DNA of 14,970 nucleotides from an uncultured Porphyromonadaceae bacterium (GCA_900550645.1 URTA01000060.1:1-14970), one strand, 5' to 3'; positions 1 to 7,022 are shown, counted from the first letter of the stretch. Numbers and translations are program-made. Notes: generated from the letters alone by a model not told the origin.

Positions 1-162
1 CAGGACTATCTTCGCGACTTGCTCCTGTCTGCTAAATTTTGATGCGGTTGCCCTGGTGTCAGTGCGTGTCACCGTGTTCTCGACCGGCACATATATGCGC
101 CGGGAGCAGCCCGTGGCGAGGGTCAATACCATTGCCACGGCAGTAATGGTTTTTGTGTTCAT
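1..162 (-). CDS. Partial small lipoprotein (N-terminal 54 residues)
   Basis: Reading leftward from ATG at 162 gives an open frame that runs off the window. The protein begins with a type II signal peptide: Lys4, a hydrophobic stretch, then LATGC with the lipid-modified Cys at residue 19. Arg-rich and Thr/Asp-rich sequence follows (YVPVENTV and TRTDTR). A cell-envelope lipoprotein is therefore well supported. The mature part is too short to assign a family. The YVPVE plus TRTDT pattern recalls short lipoproteins seen in Bacteroidales phage and plasmid regions, but that is an impression only. A Bacteroidota-like -7 box lies about 55 bases upstream on the same strand. Confidence 0.6.
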   Translation of the reverse strand, partial: MNTKTITAVAMVLTLATGCSRRIYVPVENTVTRTDTRATASKFSRQEQVAKIVL

Positions 163-215
163 GTTACCGAAAAGTTTTTGCCGCTGCCGAATGTAGGAGC
201 GGCTGTTTTGCGCAC

Positions 216-223
216 CAAAATTA
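216..223 (-). promoter_or_regulatory. Bacteroidota -7 box for the lipoprotein
   Basis: On the minus strand 223-216 reads TAATTTTG, matching the Bacteroidales TAnnTTTG element, 54 bases before the lipoprotein ATG. I see no good TTTG at -33 (only GTTTC, with a short gap), so this is a partial match. Confidence 0.4.
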
Positions 224-265
224 CAAACGCCCTCCGAGATGAAACCGCCGCTTTAACATTCGCAC

Positions 266-295
266 GAGAACTCAGAGCTCTCGGAGAACTCAGAG
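266..295. repeat. 9-nt-unit intergenic repeat, copy 1
   Basis: Two perfect 12-bp direct repeats GAGAACTCAGAG (266-277 and 284-295) are separated by 6 nt. The whole block fits a degenerate 9-nt unit TCNGAGNNC. The same unit builds the palindrome at 12104-12142. A weaker, partial relative lies at about 1250-1269 (CTCGAAGCTCCGAGAGAAC). This suggests a dispersed intergenic repeat family. Confidence 0.6.
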
Positions 296-407
296 CCTCT
301 TGTCAGCACTTAAAAAACAGTCATATTCCCCCATAGGTAGAGATACTGCTTTGTTGCGATGAAATCATTCACGGAAATGCTGTGTTCGCGGCGGCAAATG
401 TTAAATA

Positions 408-439
408 TTTGGCGGTATGGAAACTATGTTGTAACTTTG
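408..439 (+). promoter_or_regulatory. Strong Bacteroidota promoter for the ncRNA
   Basis: TTTG at 408-411, a 20-bp spacer, and TAACTTTG at 432-439 match the Bacteroidales primary-sigma consensus exactly. The predicted start is about 445. No convincing reading frame follows; the hairpin-rich region does. Confidence 0.75.
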
Positions 440-444
440 CGCTT

Positions 445-757
445 GCAGGCAGTAAGCGGCTCTCCTGAACCGCAAGCCGCTTGCAGACATAATAACAAAG
501 CGTTTATCCGCGCTTATTCTTGGCATACAGGAAATTCTCGCAAAATTTCATATCAAAGTCAAGGAGAGTGCAACGATAGATGCCCGTAGGTATGTGAATA
601 TCTGCTTCCGGTCTTGTGTCCGTGTCGGATGCAAGTCGGATGTAAAGGTTTGTATATACAGCGTGGGTCTCTTGCGTTGCCGTCCGACGTTAGTGGGCAA
701 TGCGAGAAGCCTCGAAGGGTAGGACTGGCAACAGATACAGATTCCTGCGCTTTTTTT
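445..757 (+). ncRNA. Candidate structured non-coding RNA, about 310 nt
   Basis: The region has its own promoter and terminator and no credible gene on either strand. Predicted stems from direct base pairing are: 454-461 with 475-482 (8 bp, AAGCGGCT/AGCCGCTT); 531-536 with 544-549 (6 bp); 613-622 with 626-635 (10 bp including two G-U pairs); 670-681 with 696-707 (12 bp including two G-U pairs); and the terminator stem. The loop of the 12-bp hairpin (GTCCGAC, 682-688) can pair with GTCGGAT at 635-641, which suggests a pseudoknot. G-U pairs keeping long stems intact are typical of selected RNA. I found no tmRNA ends, no RNase P core (GAGGAAAGUCC) and no SRP GGAA tetraloop motif. A 6S-like RNA or a leader of the operon starting at 862 are alternatives. 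The function is unknown to me. Confidence 0.6.
719..757 (+). terminator. Intrinsic terminator of the ncRNA
   Basis: GUAGGACUG (719-727) pairs with CAG (738-740) and UCCUGC (743-748), with a two-base bulge. Seven T residues follow at 751-757. Read-through could feed the genes that start 105 bases downstream, because I see no clear separate promoter for them. Confidence 0.6.
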
Positions 758-861
758 GTGTATAATCGCCTGAATTCGGGAGTCTATAGGGCAAGACAAA
801 AACATATTCCGTGACAGAATACACAACAAGACGAAGCGGCAAGACCCGAAACAGCCTCTTC

Positions 862-1242
862 ATGCGGGCAGCGATGCTCCTGATTATCGTCCTCGCCGCC
901 ACCATCTCCGCCCACGCCGAAAAAACTTACTGGAAGGCTGTCGAAATATGGTTCTCCACCGATGGAAGAGATACTTGGACTGATCCCGAACCCTGCGAAG
1001 TTGGGGTAACATTAGACCCATCGAACAACACTTTGTCCATTTTCTCTGCTGAACCACAGACATACGTATTGGAACAACTTGATTGCGAAGATGATGAGAA
1101 TGGCAATTATGTATGTACCTATCATGGTTATGATGAAGTTGGTCAGCATCTAATTATGATTGTATTGGCAAGAAATTGTGGGTATATCTATGTCGGCATC
1201 GATAAGGACTTTACCGTGGCCTATAAAGTAGTAGATCCATAA
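862..1242 (+). CDS. Secreted protein of unknown function, 126 aa (paralogue A)
   Basis: A type I signal peptide is clear: MRAA, then a hydrophobic core, ending ISAHA before Glu20. The mature part has no family I recognise. It is a paralogue of the protein at 1855-2235: both are exactly 126 aa from these starts. They share the pattern W-x-A-[VI]-[ED]-I-x-F-S-x-[DN]-G-x-D-T-[WF]-x-x-P-E-x-C-E-[VI] just after the signal peptide, and end in an aromatic/Val-rich strand with SY or AY (FIVSYTAINV versus FTVAYKVVDP). The pattern suggests a small beta-rich periplasmic or exported domain. A GTG at 811 would add 17 residues; ATG 862 is preferred because it gives a normal signal peptide and equals the paralogue's length. 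GC content falls sharply after the signal peptide, from about 60% in 841-900 to 35-40% in 1021-1200 by hand count. Confidence 0.7.
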   Translation: MRAAMLLIIVLAATISAHAEKTYWKAVEIWFSTDGRDTWTDPEPCEVGVTLDPSNNTLSIFSAEPQTYVLEQLDCEDDENGNYVCTYHGYDEVGQHLIMIVLARNCGYIYVGIDKDFTVAYKVVDP

Positions 1243-1289
1243 ACCGACAGTCTCGAAGCTCCGAGAGAACATTGCAAAAACAATATGCC

Positions 1290-1832
1290 ATGAAAAATAA
1301 ACTGAAGATTCTGCTGCGTGCAGTTGTAGCTATTGTTTGCCTTTGCGCATTCAATGATGCCACTGCCCAATACATCGCCTTTAGTTATAAAGGACAATGG
1401 TCTGATTGGGAAAGCATCAGACCCAAAGATGCTCCAATGTGGGCAAAAGGTATTGAAGTATTACGATCACCAAACAAATCAGGACTTGCTCTCACATTTG
1501 GAGGCCAGATAGTATTTGCTTTTCAAATCAAATACTTCCTAATTCCTGACAAGAAGGCTCGCAAAGCTTGCTTAGAGTCGGGAAAGTGGTACGAATACAA
1601 AACGACGATTGAGTATTATGTGAATGATCAATACCCTAACGCAGAAACATTTGCCAGAGTCAACAAACTGGTGGTGCCTAATACCCGAACTGATAGAACA
1701 CCTTGCGTGAAAAAGACCAGCGAATGTGTTGTGAAAATCGCCCCTTACAAGAAAGAACCAGAATTGTGGAACATCTATTTTGACGGAATTGGAGTCGCCA
1801 TTTCCACCCATGGTATGAAATTCAAGGATTGA
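1290..1832 (+). CDS. Secreted protein of unknown function, 180 aa
   Basis: The start ATG at 1290 gives MKNKLK, a hydrophobic stretch (AVVAIVCLCAF), and the cleavage-like end DATAQ, so it should be exported. A TTG six codons earlier is in frame but unlikely. The mature protein is rich in Lys and aromatic residues (WSDWESI, WYEYKTTIEYYV) with a few Cys (KKTSECVVK), and holds no motif I can name. It sits 47 bases after paralogue A and 22 bases before paralogue B. The three are therefore probably cotranscribed and may work together, for example as an envelope complex, but that is inference from position only. Confidence 0.7.
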   Translation: MKNKLKILLRAVVAIVCLCAFNDATAQYIAFSYKGQWSDWESIRPKDAPMWAKGIEVLRSPNKSGLALTFGGQIVFAFQIKYFLIPDKKARKACLESGKWYEYKTTIEYYVNDQYPNAETFARVNKLVVPNTRTDRTPCVKKTSECVVKIAPYKKEPELWNIYFDGIGVAISTHGMKFKD

Positions 1833-1854
1833 ACAACAAATAATACCACATAAT

Positions 1855-2235
1855 ATGAAGAAAATCTTTCTCATAATTCTCTTCGCACTCGTTTCAACCG
1901 TGTGTGCCTATGCAGAACACTGGTTGGCTATCGACATTTGCTTTTCATATAACGGCGGCGATACATTCAGCACTCCCGAAGATTGCGAAATCGCAATGGT
2001 TTTTGAAGAGGGCGAAATATACATTGACACTGATAATCCCAAGCTATTCCGACCGTTAACCAACCCTCAGACTGCAACTAACGGCGTACAGTGGAAAGCT
2101 GTTGAAGTAGGCGATGGGGGCACTTATTATATACAGGTGCAAGACAGAGGCTACATTCAGGGGTATGAAGCAATTGATCTCTACATAAGTGATGGAACTG
2201 GTTTCATAGTATCATATACAGCGATAAACGTATGA
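1855..2235 (+). CDS. Secreted protein of unknown function, 126 aa (paralogue B)
   Basis: Begins MKKIFLIILFALVSTVCAYA, a textbook type I signal peptide, with the mature chain starting at Glu21. It shares with the gene at 862 the segment around FSYNGGDTFSTPEDCEIA and an identical total length, so an old local duplication is likely. The 180-aa gene lies between the two copies. The chain is acidic and rich in Gly, Thr and Tyr, with Cys45 of the shared P-E-x-C-E motif conserved. No known domain is recognised. Its stop codon overlaps the start of the next small gene (ATGA at 2232-2235), which suggests translational coupling. Confidence 0.72.
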   Translation: MKKIFLIILFALVSTVCAYAEHWLAIDICFSYNGGDTFSTPEDCEIAMVFEEGEIYIDTDNPKLFRPLTNPQTATNGVQWKAVEVGDGGTYYIQVQDRGYIQGYEAIDLYISDGTGFIVSYTAINV

Positions 2236-2411
2236 CAGACAAGACAATCAGCAGACTCAAGCGTTGGGGATTGGCTCTGCTCATCATTGCTGCTGGAGTG
2301 GTGTCGAAGTGCATCGATAAGGAGCATGAAAAAAACAGTAAACTCAACAAAGTAATCAACTGGACTCCGCCAGACTCAACGGCCAATAGACATGGCAGAA
2401 ATATGCCGTGA
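2232..2411 (+). CDS. Small single-pass membrane protein, 59 aa
   Basis: This short frame starts on the ATGA overlap with the preceding gene. It encodes a basic N-terminus (MTDKTISRLKRW), one hydrophobic segment (GLALLIIAAGVV, about residues 13-24), then a hydrophilic tail ending in RNMP. The positive-inside pattern predicts a cytoplasmic N-terminus and a single membrane helix or uncleaved anchor. Cys28 follows the hydrophobic stretch but SKC is a poor lipobox. The overlapping start, hydrophobic segment and position inside a gene cluster argue that it is real; there is no homology evidence. No function can be assigned. Confidence 0.45.
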   Translation: MTDKTISRLKRWGLALLIIAAGVVSKCIDKEHEKNSKLNKVINWTPPDSTANRHGRNMP

Positions 2412-2502
2412 CACAACTACTGTTCTCCGCTGGCTCTGCCTCAAGCGAGAGGAAGCAGCGGAAACAGATACTTCACAAAACCAGAAATAAAATCTTTCAA
2501 TC

Positions 2503-3063
2503 ATGAGAAAAACAACACTGAGCATTCTGATGCTCTCGCTCGTCGCCGTGGTGATGACGAGCTGCAACCTGTTCAAAAGCGAGCAGGAGCGAAAAATAGT
2601 CGGAAAGTGGTACTCTGCTGCCACAGATGTATCGGATACTGCCATTGTGGTCGATGACGGCATAACAGCCCGACTCACAGCAGATGAATATTGCACATAC
2701 GACGCAGACAAGAAGGTCTACTCTAATGGGACACTTCAAATCACCTACAATCTGTATGATGAATACTCTATAATTCTCAAATACAAAATATCATATACAG
2801 GAACATGGGAAATCAAGGATGGCAGATTATATGAAAAGCCGACCGACGCAAGCGTGGTCTTTGCAGGTATGGAACTATCTGACCCGAACTTGTATGAGTT
2901 GCAACAAGCGGCAAATGCAGCGAAACAAGAATTATCTCCATATATATCGGAAATGAAAAGCGACCTGTTGACACCCAGCGATTCTAAAATAGTGAAGGTG
3001 GATGACAACGAACTTGTCCTTTCTGGCGAAGACGGACCAACAACATACCGGCGTTTGAATTGA
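2503..3063 (+). CDS. Lipocalin-like lipoprotein, 186 aa
   Basis: Signal peptide with lipobox-like VMTSC (Cys21), so a lipid-anchored envelope protein is expected. The mature start, QERKIVGKWYSAATD, and the later TGTWEIKDGRLYEK have the two G-x-W strands common in small lipocalin-like beta-barrel lipoproteins of Bacteroidales. The last part (DDNELVLSGEDG then TTYRR) resembles the closing strand of such domains. The ligand cannot be told from sequence. It lies 91 bases after the 59-aa gene and may be the last gene of the same transcript, since a GC-rich hairpin follows at 3154. The first 80 bases are GC-rich compared with the rest of the gene, as in paralogue A. Confidence 0.7.
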   Translation: MRKTTLSILMLSLVAVVMTSCNLFKSEQERKIVGKWYSAATDVSDTAIVVDDGITARLTADEYCTYDADKKVYSNGTLQITYNLYDEYSIILKYKISYTGTWEIKDGRLYEKPTDASVVFAGMELSDPNLYELQQAANAAKQELSPYISEMKSDLLTPSDSKIVKVDDNELVLSGEDGPTTYRRLN

Positions 3064-3153
3064 CACTGTGTGTCTCGCGTCCACACGCTTTCATAGGTCT
3101 TGTGGAGCGGAGGCGCAGGGCGGACGGTTGAGGATGCCGGACTCTGCATATAA

Positions 3154-3194
3154 CCGGGGGTGCGCCACACCGCGCAGCCCCGGGCTGTTATTAT
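3154..3194 (+). terminator. Probable terminator after the lipoprotein operon
   Basis: CCGGGG (3154-3159) pairs with CCCCGG (3178-3183), and TGCGC (3161-3165) with GCGCA (3172-3176). There is one G-G mismatch and a 6-nt loop. Only a weak T-rich stretch (TGTTATTAT) follows, so efficiency is uncertain. Confidence 0.45.
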
Positions 3195-3317
3195 CATGTC
3201 CAGTTTTTGGGGTGCAGTTCACAAGTCATTGCTCCCTCAGATGCCGTGACGCACCCTGCGTGCGTTGAGTGTATGCTTTTGCGGAAAAGTCACCGAAACG
3301 TCCGTCCAAAACTCGGG

Positions 3318-3359
3318 ATAATTCCCGGGAATGCACCCTGAAAATGCAGAATAATTCCC
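3318..3359. promoter_or_regulatory. Direct repeats and palindrome upstream of the AraC-type gene
   Basis: ATAATTCCC occurs at 3318-3326 and 3351-3359, exactly 33 bp apart (about three helical turns). The first copy is part of a perfect 12-bp palindrome ATTCCCGGGAAT (3321-3332). The second ends 8 bp before the -33 box. This is a typical place for a dimeric activator or an autoregulatory AraC-family site. The binding partner is inferred, not shown. Confidence 0.45.
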
Positions 3360-3367
3360 CTGCAGCA

Positions 3368-3397
3368 TTGTCTTCACGCTGATAATAAGTAACTTTG
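3368..3397 (+). promoter_or_regulatory. Bacteroidota promoter of the AraC-type gene
   Basis: TTG at 3368-3370, a 19-bp spacer and TAACTTTG at 3390-3397. Predicted start near 3404, giving a leader of about 120 nt. Confidence 0.65.
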
Positions 3398-3526
3398 TAG
3401 ACGATTGCGCAGATGACGTATCGCTCTTATGGATTTGGTGCCGAAACAGGGGCGGTATGATGTTCTGCGACAAGTGTGCGGCGGACGATGAAAGCTGCAT
3501 CATACCTGATATAAGACTCTGACCAG

Positions 3527-4603
3527 ATGGATTATTCATATATGCTCTCCGTGTGTTCGTCGGCTGTGATGCTGGCTCTCGCTGTCATTACGGTCTTCGT
3601 GCGGATACCCCATACAGGCGAGTGGAACGCTTTCCGCAAGGTGCGCCTGTCGATGGTGGCGGCGTTTGTGCTGCTCTGCATCTCCGGGTTTATCGACGTG
3701 GCTGAACAGAAGCTGACTTCCACGGTGGTACTTGTGTTCGCTTCGTTCCAGTCGCTGCTGTTCACGTGCGCAGCCATGGCGATGACGGACACGCGCGTAG
3801 TGACACGCCGTGTCGTGCTGCCGCAGTTCATCTCCATAGCCGCATACGCCGCTGTCCTCGCGGCATCGTCGGTATCTGGTGTCAAGGGCATAGAAACGGC
3901 GGTGCTGTGGGTGGGCGTGGGCCTGTATGCGGCGCAGCTTGCAATATATGTCTACTCATACGAGAACGTCTACCGGCGGTCATGCCGGCGGCTCGAGCTG
4001 TACTATGCTGATGACGCTACAAGCCGGCTGCTGCCGATCAAGAAACTGTTCTATGCCTCGCTGTGTGTGGGCGTGTGCGCTCTTGCGCTGGTGATAGTGG
4101 GCGACGGCTGTCCGCTGCTGCTCGATGTGTTTGTGTGCGTATACACTGTCTATTATGTGTTTGTGTGCATATCGGTGGTCAACTACCGCGTTTCCGGAGG
4201 CTTCATAGTCAAGGCTGCTGCCAAGGAGCCGCAGAAGCCGGCAGAGGAGAATGACGGGAACCTGGCGGAGGCTGTCAGCCGCTGGATTGAGGAGAAGAAA
4301 TACCTGATGACAGATGTGTCGGCGGCAGAGATAGCCTCCGGCATGGGTGCGACATCGCCGGCATTGAACCGTTTCCTCAAGGCCAACTACGGCATGACCT
4401 TGCGCAGCCTGCGCATCAAGCTGCGCATTGAGGAGGCGGCACGCATCATCGACGAGGCGGACGGCGATTTGCATTATTCCTCGCTGTTTGAGAAAGTCGG
4501 GTTTGCCGACAGGAGCAACTTTCACCGCTCGTTTGTCACCGTCATGGGCATGACCCCCAAGGAGTATCGCGAAAAGTCGGCCGCTGCAAAGCAAAACAGC
4601 TGA
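3527..4603 (+). CDS. Membrane-anchored AraC-family transcriptional regulator, 358 aa
   Basis: The N-terminal ~220 residues hold about seven hydrophobic segments (near residues 7-25, 43-59, 66-86, 95-115, 121-143, 173-193 and 195-218). The C-terminal ~110 residues are an AraC-type double helix-turn-helix: SAAEIASGMGATSPALNRFL is the first unit, and FEKVGFADRSNFHRSF followed by GMTPKEYRE is the second, with the characteristic family signature. This layout, a multi-pass sensor joined to a cytoplasmic AraC DNA-binding domain, is common in Bacteroidales and suggests direct signalling from the membrane to DNA. The signal sensed is unknown. The linker (AAKEPQKPAEENDGN) is charged and flexible. The gene is transcribed alone from its own promoter. 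The direct repeats upstream could be its own operator, and the secreted protein downstream could be a target; both are inference. Confidence 0.85.
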   Translation: MDYSYMLSVCSSAVMLALAVITVFVRIPHTGEWNAFRKVRLSMVAAFVLLCISGFIDVAEQKLTSTVVLVFASFQSLLFTCAAMAMTDTRVVTRRVVLPQFISIAAYAAVLAASSVSGVKGIETAVLWVGVGLYAAQLAIYVYSYENVYRRSCRRLELYYADDATSRLLPIKKLFYASLCVGVCALALVIVGDGCPLLLDVFVCVYTVYYVFVCISVVNYRVSGGFIVKAAAKEPQKPAEENDGNLAEAVSRWIEEKKYLMTDVSAAEIASGMGATSPALNRFLKANYGMTLRSLRIKLRIEEAARIIDEADGDLHYSSLFEKVGFADRSNFHRSFVTVMGMTPKEYREKSAAAKQNS

Positions 4604-4612
4604 CATCCGCGT

Positions 4613-4655
4613 GCAAGGCAAGCGTTTTTGATGCGGCTTTGCTGATTTTTGTTTT
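4613..4655 (+). terminator. Probable terminator of the AraC-type gene
   Basis: GCAAGGC (4613-4619) pairs with GCTTTGC (4636-4642) with one G-U pair. A short inner stem and a T-rich run (TGATTTTTGTTTT) follow. The T run overlaps the -33 box of the next promoter, an economical arrangement. Confidence 0.4.
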
Positions 4656-4683
4656 GCTGGTTCGATAATTATAATTACATTTG
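4653..4683 (+). promoter_or_regulatory. Bacteroidota promoter of the secreted multidomain gene
   Basis: TTTG at 4653-4656, a 19-bp spacer and TACATTTG at 4676-4683. Predicted start near 4690, about 35 nt before the ATG at 4724. Confidence 0.7.
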
Positions 4684-4723
4684 CACATCTATTGCAGATG
4701 ACACCAACTCTAATACTATAACA

Positions 4724-6976
4724 ATGACCAGATTTACAAAACTCTCATTGACGCTCACTGCCGCAGCCGTATGCTGCGCGTCCGCGTTCCCTGCTTTCGC
4801 GGACGGCACTGTGCCGACAGCGCGTGCCTACCAGATGGGCAGCAAGGACTCGAAATGGGGATTCGTCTCATTCCCTGTCAACAACATCGATGCAAAGACG
4901 ATTACCAAGACCACGTATTCGTCAGACGACCAAATCGGCGCGGGCGAAGTGGTGGACGGTAAGCTTTATGCCTACACGCTGTCTTACGACTACCTGTTTG
5001 GCGACGGCCTCGAGCCTTCCGAATTTGTGGTTTACAACGCTGCTGACATGTCTGTCATCAAGAGCGTTCCCGCTCCCAACAGCGGCCGCGTGGTGGACAT
5101 GTCATACGACTACAAGCACAATGTCATGTATGCGCTCATGGAGCTGAACCGCGCCGAGAACGGTGCGCTCGGCAAGACTGCGCTTCACGCTGTTGACCTT
5201 ACGACCGGCAAGCTCACCCTCATCGGCTTGCCCGGCAACATCACTGCCGTTAACGGCAACGGCAAGACCGTTGAGGAACACCTCATCGCGCTGGCTTGCA
5301 ACCCCACTGACGGCACTATATATGCCATGGGCGAATACCGCCAGCTGTACAAGCTCGACCGTTTCACCGGCCAGGCTGTCAGCTTTGCTTCGCGCAAGAA
5401 GATCGCCATAACCAATGACTTCCAGTCGATGTCTTTCGGCCCGGACGGCAAGCTCTACCATGCGCATATGCACCCCGACTACGAGTATTTCATGCAGATA
5501 GACCCGGCAACAGGAGCATTGTACAATCCTGTGACCGGCGATGCTGTCACGGTTAATTCTGACTTCACAAACAACGCCGCGCGCTTTGACCAGGACCCGC
5601 AGCTCACTGCCCTGACATTTGACATGCCCGCCAACGACAACAAAGTCCCCAACGCGGTGTCAAACCTGAAGGCTACCGTCGCTGCTGACAACGCCAACAC
5701 CGTCAACCTGTCATGGGTGCTCCCCACCACATATACTGTTACCGACGGCGTGGCAGAACTGACCACATTGAATATCCGTCGTCTCGGCGAGAACCCCTCC
5801 GGCATGATTGTCAACAGCCCTGCCACAAGCCCAAACGGCATCGCATACACAGACTATAATGTCCCCAACGGCGAGGTGACATACATGATATATGCTGAGA
5901 GTGCTGAGAATACCGGCATCCCGGCGTTTGTCACCCTGTTTGTGGGCGCAGACCAGCTTCAGGCTGTCGGCAACCTGAACGCGGCACTCAGCGGCAACGA
6001 GGTGACTCTGACGTGGACTGCCCCGACTGCCACAGTCAACGGCGGCTATTCTGACTACGACAACATCACTTACACCGTCAAGCAGGTGAAAGGTTCTGAC
6101 GAGACACTCCTCGCAGAGGGCGTGAATGGCACAACATATACTGCTGCGCTCGATGAGAACGGCACATACTCATTCCGTGTCTGTGCCGTAAGCTGCGGCG
6201 TGAGCGGCGTGGCTGCTGAATCAAACGAGGTTACGCTACAGGGCGTGGAGACGCTGCCGTACAATACCGGCTTTGAGGACAACGACGGCGGCACGCTGTG
6301 GACTGCATACAATCCTGAAGGCTCAAACTACGGCTGGAGCATCGTAAGCGGCTATGCCTACCAGCAGCTCAGCGGCAAGTTCGCGCAGTTCAAGACCGGC
6401 GGCTCGGCTACATTCCCCGAACTGGACTACTGGCTCGTTTCGCCAGCTATCCACTGCCCCGCAGGTGACTACACCCTGTCATTCTACGCCAACGGCGGCA
6501 GCTATGACACCCACGCATACAAAGTGTTTATCGGCACTGACCCGATGAACAGCGACGATGCGCTGCAGGTGATATATGCCCTCGACAACGAGAAGGTATA
6601 CGGCGAAACCGACGAGAACAACCACTATGTGCTTGTCTCCAACAACTTCACACTCGACACCGAGGGCGACTACCGCCTGGCGTTCAGAGGCATCGGCGCT
6701 TCGACATACGCAACGCTGAAGATAGACAACCTCTCGCTGGTATGCACGCGCCAGGTGTCTGTGGACGGCATCAACGCTGACGCGCAGCTGACGTATGACG
6801 CAGCCACACGCACCGTGACCTGCCCCGAGGCCGTAGCTATTGAGGCATACGACATGAGCGGCATCCGCGTAGGACACGCTGCCGGCACTTCGCTGGCTAT
6901 CAATGCCAAAGGAATGGTTGTGGTCAAGGTGACGACTGCCGAAGGCGTGATGGTCCGTAAGCTGGCTGTACGCTGA
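4724..6976 (+). CDS. Secreted multidomain protein: propeller-like, two Fn3, jelly-roll, T9SS-type C-terminal domain (750 aa)
   Basis: The start ATG at 4724 gives a signal peptide ending in FPAFA (residue 26); an in-frame extension upstream runs through the promoter and is not real. Residues ~30-305 contain repeated propeller-like strands (NPTDGTIYAMGEYRQLYKLD, MSFGPDGKLYHAH, YFMQIDPATGALY). Two fibronectin type III domains follow (~307-412 and ~413-506; NLSWVLP and TLTWTAP are their Trp strands). Residues ~507-670 match a choice-of-anchor/cleaved-adhesin jelly-roll (YNTGFEDNDGG, DYWLVSPAI, YTLSFYANGG, LKIDNLSL). Residues ~680-750 end in a short T9SS type A-like sorting domain (VAIEAYDMSGIRV, then GMVVVKVTTAEGVMVRKLAV). 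It is probably exported by type IX secretion and held at the surface, where it may bind glycans or host protein. No catalytic motif is seen. Confidence 0.8.
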   Translation: MTRFTKLSLTLTAAAVCCASAFPAFADGTVPTARAYQMGSKDSKWGFVSFPVNNIDAKTITKTTYSSDDQIGAGEVVDGKLYAYTLSYDYLFGDGLEPSEFVVYNAADMSVIKSVPAPNSGRVVDMSYDYKHNVMYALMELNRAENGALGKTALHAVDLTTGKLTLIGLPGNITAVNGNGKTVEEHLIALACNPTDGTIYAMGEYRQLYKLDRFTGQAVSFASRKKIAITNDFQSMSFGPDGKLYHAHMHPDYEYFMQIDPATGALYNPVTGDAVTVNSDFTNNAARFDQDPQLTALTFDMPANDNKVPNAVSNLKATVAADNANTVNLSWVLPTTYTVTDGVAELTTLNIRRLGENPSGMIVNSPATSPNGIAYTDYNVPNGEVTYMIYAESAENTGIPAFVTLFVGADQLQAVGNLNAALSGNEVTLTWTAPTATVNGGYSDYDNITYTVKQVKGSDETLLAEGVNGTTYTAALDENGTYSFRVCAVSCGVSGVAAESNEVTLQGVETLPYNTGFEDNDGGTLWTAYNPEGSNYGWSIVSGYAYQQLSGKFAQFKTGGSATFPELDYWLVSPAIHCPAGDYTLSFYANGGSYDTHAYKVFIGTDPMNSDDALQVIYALDNEKVYGETDENNHYVLVSNNFTLDTEGDYRLAFRGIGASTYATLKIDNLSLVCTRQVSVDGINADAQLTYDAATRTVTCPEAVAIEAYDMSGIRVGHAAGTSLAINAKGMVVVKVTTAEGVMVRKLAVR

Positions 6977-7022
6977 TAATTGACCGATATACCCAGCCGG
7001 ACGACAATCCGGTACAGAATAC

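Larger units (their letters stand above)
3064..3526. other. Gene-free stretch between two units
   Basis: No credible gene is seen here. It holds a GC-rich hairpin (3154-3183), a pair of direct repeats with a palindrome (3318-3359) and the promoter of the next gene (3368-3397). The 130-nt leader from about 3404 to 3526 shows no obvious strong hairpin. Short frames within it overlap these signals and lack coding character. Confidence 0.5.

Noticed and set aside
445..757. tmRNA, RNase P RNA or SRP RNA
   Set aside because: No tRNA-like ends or tag frame, no GAGGAAAGUCC core, and no conserved GGAA tetraloop helix were found.
359..829. Short frames on both strands (76, 93, 66 and 71 aa) over the hairpin region
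   Set aside because: They overlap each other, the promoter and the terminator, have no starts with leaders and no protein-like composition. The region is better explained as RNA.
2392..2490. 32-codon frame starting MAEICRDTTTV between the 59-aa gene and the lipoprotein gene
   Set aside because: It overlaps the 59-aa frame, is very short and has no hydrophobic or other recognisable pattern. It remains only a weak possibility.
3068..3268. 66-aa frame downstream of the lipocalin-like gene
   Set aside because: It runs through the GC-rich hairpin and has an Arg/Cys-rich shadow-like composition.
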